Of a stretch of DNA of 7,144 nucleotides, positions 1-6,400 are shown piece after piece. A program made the translations under genes and the position numbers. Position 1 is the stretch's first letter. Every line of letters begins with the position of its first letter. Source of the DNA: an uncultured Bacteroidales bacterium (GTDB taxonomy: Bacteria > Bacteroidota > Bacteroidia > Bacteroidales > WCHB1-69). The stretch covers positions 1-7,144 of the forward strand of contig CALECM010000065.1 of the NCBI GenBank assembly GCA_937949745.1, given 5' to 3'. Under the pieces are notes generated by a model. It made no database searches. It saw nothing but the letters and a program-made list of their open reading frames with translations, and had not been told where the DNA came from.

Positions 1-2
1 AA

Positions 3-143
3 AATCACGCCGCACAGATAGACCAGAGCCGAAAAAAGAAGATTGATAGGGTTAATAATAAATTCCGAAATAGACCGCCGATCCACCTATCAGGAATTTA
101 TGAAATGATCCGGGAAATTCTTTTTGAAATAATTATGAATTAA
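3..143 (+). CDS. Possible C-terminal tail of an upstream gene, 5' partial
   Basis: A frame different from that of the toxin gene is open from the left edge to TAA 141-143, giving about 46 residues that end IREILFEIIMN. The piece is charged and lysine/arginine-rich, then amphipathic, and its codons look ordinary for the neighbouring gene. If it is real, the stop lies 20 bases before the toxin ATG, which would suggest co-transcription. I recognise no family. An open stretch this short is not rare by chance in any one of three frames; a competing frame ending at TGA 44-46 (…RPEPKKED) is the main alternative. Only sequence left of the window can decide. Confidence 0.35.
   Translation, partial: NHAAQIDQSRKKKIDRVNNKFRNRPPIHLSGIYEMIREILFEIIMN
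97..126 (+). promoter_or_regulatory. Weak Bacteroidota-type promoter candidate
   Basis: TTTA at 97-100 and TCTTTTTG at 119-126 each differ by one base from the Bacteroidota -33 (TTTG) and -7 (TAnnTTTG) elements, with an 18-base gap that is near normal. Transcription would start near 132-135, leaving a leader of about 30 bases. In AT-rich DNA such near-matches are common, and the site would overlap the possible upstream gene tail, so this is a tentative call. Confidence 0.2.
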
Positions 144-163
144 AATTAAAAACAAGAAAAATT
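144..163 (+). promoter_or_regulatory. A-rich translation leader without Shine-Dalgarno
   Basis: The 20 bases before ATG 164 consist almost entirely of A and T, with only one C and one G, and contain no GGAGG-like motif at the usual 5-10 base spacing. Bacteroidota commonly initiate from A-rich leaders lacking a Shine-Dalgarno, so this fits the proposed host and does not argue against the start. A nearby ATG at 135 is followed by one codon and a stop, so it is not a competing start for the long gene. Confidence 0.5.
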
Positions 164-475
164 ATGAGTTATCTATTTAATGGCATTATAGTTACGGGTA
201 CTGAAGCTATCCTTGAGAAACATTTGTCGATAGGTATTGGATATTTCGAAAACGATAAACTCCAAAGACTATCCAATACAATATATTATTTTACTGGTGA
301 TAAACCGGACACTAAATATTACACTTTAGAATATAGTGGTAATTTAAATACTGCGATACAATATTATATAATAATTGAATACGCTGAATTTTATTTTCTT
401 GTGGATTTGCCTTTAGGCTTTTCATCTTCAATTAATGAGGTGAAGGAGATTGATCTCGCTACTTCCCTGTACAAT
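164..475 (+). other. N-terminal beta-rich module of the toxin, unrecognised (residues 1-104)
   Basis: Alternating hydrophobic/polar stretches (YYTLEYSGNL, YYIIIEYAEFYFLVDLPLGF) suggest beta strands ahead of the transthyretin-like domain. I recognise no family. No equivalent exists in the Photorhabdus TcdA1 sequence as I recall it. By hand count, 181-420 is only 72/240 G+C (30%), against 52/120 (43%) at 4501-4620, so this module stands out in base composition. It could be an adhesion, folding or packing module; no function can be assigned. Confidence 0.5.
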
Positions 476-3400
476 GTTTTTTTCACCGGAAGATTGCTTG
501 ACACTAATGGCGATCCCTGGCAGGAAGTTTCTATATCTTATATGAAGCAAACCTTAAACGGGCCGATTTGGACCGGTAGGGTCAAGACGTCTATTACGGA
601 TAGAAATGGTTATTTTTCGTTAATCCATCAGGAGGATTTCGGGCCTTACATAAAAAAACTTAACGATGGGTTTCCGATAGAATCACTCATGGGGAATGAT
701 TATTTGTTTGTAGTGGCAGGTACAACGGAAGAAGATACTTTCTTTTCGGAAATCTTTTATAATGTAAAAGGATTTTTGGAATGTGAGATTATTAAAAAAA
801 GACCGGTCTTCACTCCCTCCACATTTAAAAAAATAAATAATCCAGTGGAATTATCTTCCGGCTCGAGGGAAAAGGTGGATTTAAAACAGAGCTCCTATCT
901 TAATTCAAAATTAAATTTATCCCAGGATGAAACTTTTCCATATGTTAGATCGAATAATCTCTGCATTGATTTGAATTTCAGTGATCAGGAAATATTGTAC
1001 GCTTTATGTGAAAGGAATAATACCGGAGATTACAAAGAATTACTTTTTAAAAGCGATGATTCGTTAGTGGCTGATGTGAATACAGCCATTGAACGTAATA
1101 TTATCAATTATGAAAGCAGCAAAGTTAAATCCCAGGTAGAGGATTTGAAAAAATGTATGATCTCTCAGTATATTAAAGAACCTTCCTTTAAAAATAAATA
1201 TGTAGCCATAGGAATTATATCTAATGATGACAATACAAACATATCCAAGAAAGAAAATATATTTAAGGAAATATTAAATTGGAAAAATGATCCCGAAGGT
1301 AAATCGATGAATGAATATCTTCTGGATAAAGGTTTCCTTAATCCGCTTCAATATGGTAAAGCGCAGGTTTTCGACGCTGCTTTTTCCGTGATGGACGGAA
1401 ATGAGGCGGCGGCCATGGCCATGTGTACCTATAATTCTATCGACGAAATGATTGCGCACAAATCCGAGTTAAGGAATTATATAAAAACTTCTGAAGGACA
1501 GCCGGCTACGGACGAGGATGTGGATAGGCTCGAGAGGAAACTGGAAAGGGAATTTCCTTCTCCTTATCTTAAAAATGAAATAACGAAAGATACGACTGAC
1601 GTCAAGCCGAAACCATTTGAAAAAACCTATATTTCCGATTTTTTAAAAGTTAACTCCGATTTTCAATTCGGGGAACGGCATCCTTTGGCTGTATTGAATG
1701 ATACTCAGGTAAAACTTCCGGATCTTCCCGAAGGAGGAAAAGAAGTATTAAGCAGACAACTCCAAAGGGCTGAACAATTATATCATATAACTCCTGCAGA
1801 ACATAAAAGTGATTGGATAATGGCTTTATCAAATGCAGGAATAACTTCTCCGGTTGAAATAGCCAAACTTAGTTTTTCATCTTTCGAAGCTCGTATTTCT
1901 AATAATTCCACTGCTTTTATCTCTTCCGATGATACCCGGCGTATTTATAACCATGGTTTACTGATTGCGCAACAGACCGAGTCTGTTATGGCAGAATTAA
2001 TAATGAATTCGGATATGGCATCCCATGTTGTACCCGGTCATTTCGAATTACCCGATGATGCCATAGAAGGCGTACCTTCTATTAAACAACTATTTGGAAA
2101 TCAGGATCATTTTGTTTACCCGGAAAACCGCAACATGTTGAGTCCTGCTGCTTATCTGATGGATCTTTTTGAATTCTTAAAAGGAGCCGATCATTCAAAT
2201 TATGGAATGGATGTAACCGATAACCAGGCAATGAAAGATGAAGAGTTTTTTAGCGGACATATGGCCTCTACTCTTATGATGGCCGCCGCCAATAACAAAG
2301 AATTTCCGGAAGATTCAAAATTAGGGGTTCTCTTCAAACGTAGACCGGATCTGAAACATATTCTCCTTAATTGTGGAAATACTGAAAATGTGATGCCCCA
2401 CATCGATCTTGTCAATGAAATCCTGGAACGGGCTGTATATGAAAAAACAGGAAGAACAATAAGTGAGGATTTACTGGAAACTATTCAGTCAACATGGTCG
2501 TCGGAAGAGCTGGCCGCATACCCCGAGAATAATCAGGCTTCCTATGTCAAAACTGTTTACGATAAGCTTAAGAGCGCCAAAACACCCTGGAATCTTCCTT
2601 TTCATTTTTGGCTGGAAGAATACCGTACTTACCTGAAACAACTCTCTTTAACAAGAGAAGAGATCATCAGGAATTTCAGCACCGGAAATAAAGAGGAATA
2701 TATAAAAAGAGGATTGCTGGATTATCTGGGACTTCACAAAGAAGAAATAGATATGATTTTGGAAAATCCCAATTCCACTGCCCGGAAAGATTACTTCAAG
2801 AATTATTTCAATTGTCCCATCATTACCAAAGACGGAAATGTTATTGATTATCCCAATGGAAATGTAGCGCAGTTGATCTCCCTCACCGGACTTACATATG
2901 AGGAAATCAAAGATTTAATTACTTCTTATTACATCAATCCATATCAAATTAGAAATTTACAGCAGACCAAAATAAGATTCGAACTTTTTACCCAACCCGG
3001 AGACAAGATATCGGGCGGAGGAGAAAAACAACAGGCCGGAACGCTTGAATCTACCTTTATCCAGACATTGGAAGGAGAAGATACACCGCAGTCCGCCTCA
3101 CCGGATGAAAATTTCTATATCCGTTTGCACCGTTTCCAACGATTACGGAAAACATTGAATCTTGAAGTTTACGAACTGGATCTTATTTTAAGATATCTCG
3201 GGGTATCATCTACTACGGTTTTTACGGAATCATACTTGGAGAAAATAGCCTATATCTTAAAAATCAGGGAAAAACTTAATCTGAAACTGGAAGAAATACT
3301 TCTTCTGTCCGGCGATTTCAGGTTTGACCCTTATCCGGGTTATGTAAGTCTTTTCGATTTCCTATTCCTTAAAAAAACCGAGGAGTATACACTTAAAAGA

Positions 3401-6400
3401 TGTTTTCAGGCCGTAAGGGATCAGCAACCGTTGAGTAATGCCGATCAAGCTCTCTTCACTTATAAAAATATCGAGATGGTATTACCCTTTATTTCAGGAA
3501 TTAAAATTTCAGAAGAAAGGTACAATAATATTGTAGACCGGCAAGTCTCTAAATCTACCGATACGGCAAATAATGCGGGTTTATCAGCTATATTCAGAGT
3601 GGCGTATCTTTGCAAGGCATTGAGAATTACGGAAGAAGAGTTTTATTTCTTAAGGGATTATCTCCAATATCTTCCGAACGGAGGCAGGGAGCAACTGTTG
3701 CCTGTTCTTACCGATCCGAAAACCCTGCTGGGATTTATTGAAAAAATTGAACAGGTAAAAGCTTATGGTTTTAGCATACCGGATTTGGCATACCTGCTCA
3801 ACGGAAGTAACCTGAAAGGAAATACCCTTTATCTGGATGAAGAGGGAATAGGTGAATCATTGAAAAATTTGCAGGCAGATCTCCAGTCTCTTTCCTTTGA
3901 AGATAGTCTTTACGAAAAACATATATCCAAAAATATGGCCGGTTATTTCGAAGAAGATATCCAGACTGCCTTACAATATATTTACGAAGATTTCGGAACG
4001 GAGGAAGTAAATACGGAAACCGTATCCGCTTTCATTGACGTGCATCCCGATCTTTTTGCCGGATTTTTGAAATATCCTAAACTAAAATCTTTCTTTTTAT
4101 TTTATCCGAAAGATACGGACGCTAAACTTAGGGCTGTTTATTATGGATTAGGATTAATCGACTTTCCGGAAACAGGGGATTTACAAGAGATACTGACAAA
4201 AGAAAAAACGCCCTATTATTCGAAAGAAGATATGGCTGCGATTTTCCGTGCCATTAAAACGAAAATACTTTTAGGGATACTTAATGAAGAAGAACGATTT
4301 GACGATCTCCATGTGGAACTTCCCCAGCGTTTTCTGATTACTTCCTTAACGGCTACATCATTGGTTTCTTTCACTACGCCAAGTATTGGAATGGATCAAA
4401 GAGTAAATTCTACAGAAAATACTTTTATCCAGCATTCGCCAGGCGGTAAAAATGCGGAATGGTTAGAACCGCAATTTATCAATATAGGAGCTGTGGATGT
4501 CGATCTTTTTATCCGTAATAATCCTAACGCTTTCCCTTCGGATACCGGTTTCCTTTGGCCCGTGGAAGGTAATGGAGATTATATTCCCGGGAAAATGGCG
4601 CGTTACAAAAGATTTGTGTTTGAAAAGGATATTGCTGCGACCGACGAGAAGCTGGCACGTATGAAAGAAGAATTGTCCCACTATGTTGAAGGTACGGAAT
4701 TCGATGATGTTATGGAAATTATCATGGATCCGGTTAAAGCTTTCGAAAAAGAGTATGATAAACGGACCATGAAAAATTTCGTTGCTCAAAAGTTCGGACT
4801 CTTCATGCCGGCATCAGAAGCGGTAGCAAAGCTTTATCATCCAGGTGCTTCTTTGGAAGAAGATTCGGAATATCTCCAGAATTATTGTGACAGGGTAGAC
4901 CTGGTGCTGGATTATTTATTTCAGGATAACAGGGTGGATGCAGTAATTCTTCATTTCGTCGAATTCTGCGGTATTAGTGAAGAATATATCCGGAGGTTCC
5001 TTTTCAAATATAGTGTTTCTGTTTACGCCGATAATAAGAAACGGGAGTCTGTATACGCTTTCCTGAACCGTGATTTTATCAATGCCGAAACCGTAACCCG
5101 CCATGAATTCGCGGAACAGATACGACTTTGTATTTTTATGTACCGGGTGGCGCAGTATGTGAAAACTTTTAAAATATCGCCGGAGATGCTGGATGATATC
5201 TTCGAAGTAATTTATGATAAAAATGAAATCAGCGAGAAATTTGATTCCGTTTATTTTATGGATTTGACCGATAAACTACCGCAAAATGTAAATACATATC
5301 TTAACTTCAGTAGGGCTATGGCATTCAACCATACCTATTTTACGGAAGATAATAATTTCTTCAGGTTTTTTAAGGAGAATAATAATTTGAGTTTCTTAAG
5401 CTCCATGGCACGGGAATATATATGTAACATTACAGGATGTTCCAATGAGAATCTGGTCAAATTGAATTCTCAGGTCTTACAAAAAGATAAGTATGTGGAA
5501 TGGTTCAGTCAATTGCTGGAATGTCAGCGGATACTTGATCATATGGAAGTTACTGCCGCTACGGTAATCAATCTTAACAAAACCGATACTTTAATTACAT
5601 CTAAAGAATCCGGTATGTTACGGCAGATTGTAAAAAGTAAATATTCCGAAACGGAATGGAATAATATCGCCATTGATCTTTATAATCCGCTACGGCTTAA
5701 ACAACGTGATTCACTCCGGGATTATCTGATCCTCAATAGTGATGGCCAATTTGAAAACAGTAATGATTTATTTAATTATTATCTGATTGATACGGAAATG
5801 AGTACCTGTGCCAAAACCAGCCGTATTATCCAGGCGACACTTTCTATCCAGCTTTTTATTCAACGGGTGTTAATGGGATTTGAAAATAATCCTTTGTCCG
5901 ATGGAGAGAAACTTTCTTTCACAGCGGACGAAAAAAATGAATTGGTATGGCGTCGTAACTACCGTGTATGGGAAGCTAACCGTAAAATTCTCTTTTTCCC
6001 CGAAAATTGGTTGGATTCGGAATTGAGATTTGATAAAACACCTATATTCAAAGAAATAGAAGAGAAACTGACACAGAATGATATAGATGATACTACAGCA
6101 ATGGAAGCCTTTCATGAATATCTAGACAAGCTGGAAGAGATATCAGACCTTGAGATCATGTCGGTGTACCGTGATCCGGAAACCAAACTCCATGAACTGA
6201 ATGACATCTATTTAGTAGGAAGGACAAAAGGCTCTCCCCATAAATTTTATTTCAGGATATTAAAAAAGGGTAGTATTTGGACTCCCTGGCAAGAGATCAA
6301 TAACGGAATAAAAGCCGATATCGTCAGGATTATTCCCTGGAAAGGAAGTATTTACCTGTTCTGGCCCGAAATAACCATTACCAATTCCGTACCGGAAAAT

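Noticed and set aside
2..46. Alternative upstream gene tail ending …RPEPKKED at TGA 44-46
   Set aside because: Only 14 codons are visible. It is plausible as a charged C-terminus but much shorter than the competing open frame, so no call was made.
92..126. Terminator-like hairpin: GAATTT (94-99) pairing with AAATTC (115-120), followed by five T
   Set aside because: The stem is short and AT-rich with a 15-base loop, and it sits within a possible coding tail; it is too weak to call a terminator.
1274..2415. Three short reverse-strand open frames (1274-1459, 1650-1832, 2200-2415)
   Set aside because: All are 60-71 codons, antisense to the long gene, with no recognisable motif and no supporting start signals.
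4463..4789. Reverse-strand open frame of about 108 codons
   Set aside because: It lies wholly inside the toxin gene, opposite well-formed coding sequence. Its translation is Phe/Ile/His-rich, as expected from the complement of codons such as GAA, AAT and ATG. It shows no recognisable domain.
5929..5938. A-tract of seven bases as a frameshift or phase-variation site (others near 793-800 and 827-833)
   Set aside because: The reading frame continues with family-conserved motifs on both sides, and seven-base A runs are expected in AT-rich coding DNA. No alternative frame stays open after them.
5870..6115. Reverse-strand open frame of about 81 codons with hydrophobic stretches, resembling a small membrane protein
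   Set aside because: It is antisense to the most conserved neuraminidase-like block; the hydrophobicity comes from complementing a polar, glutamate/lysine-rich sequence.
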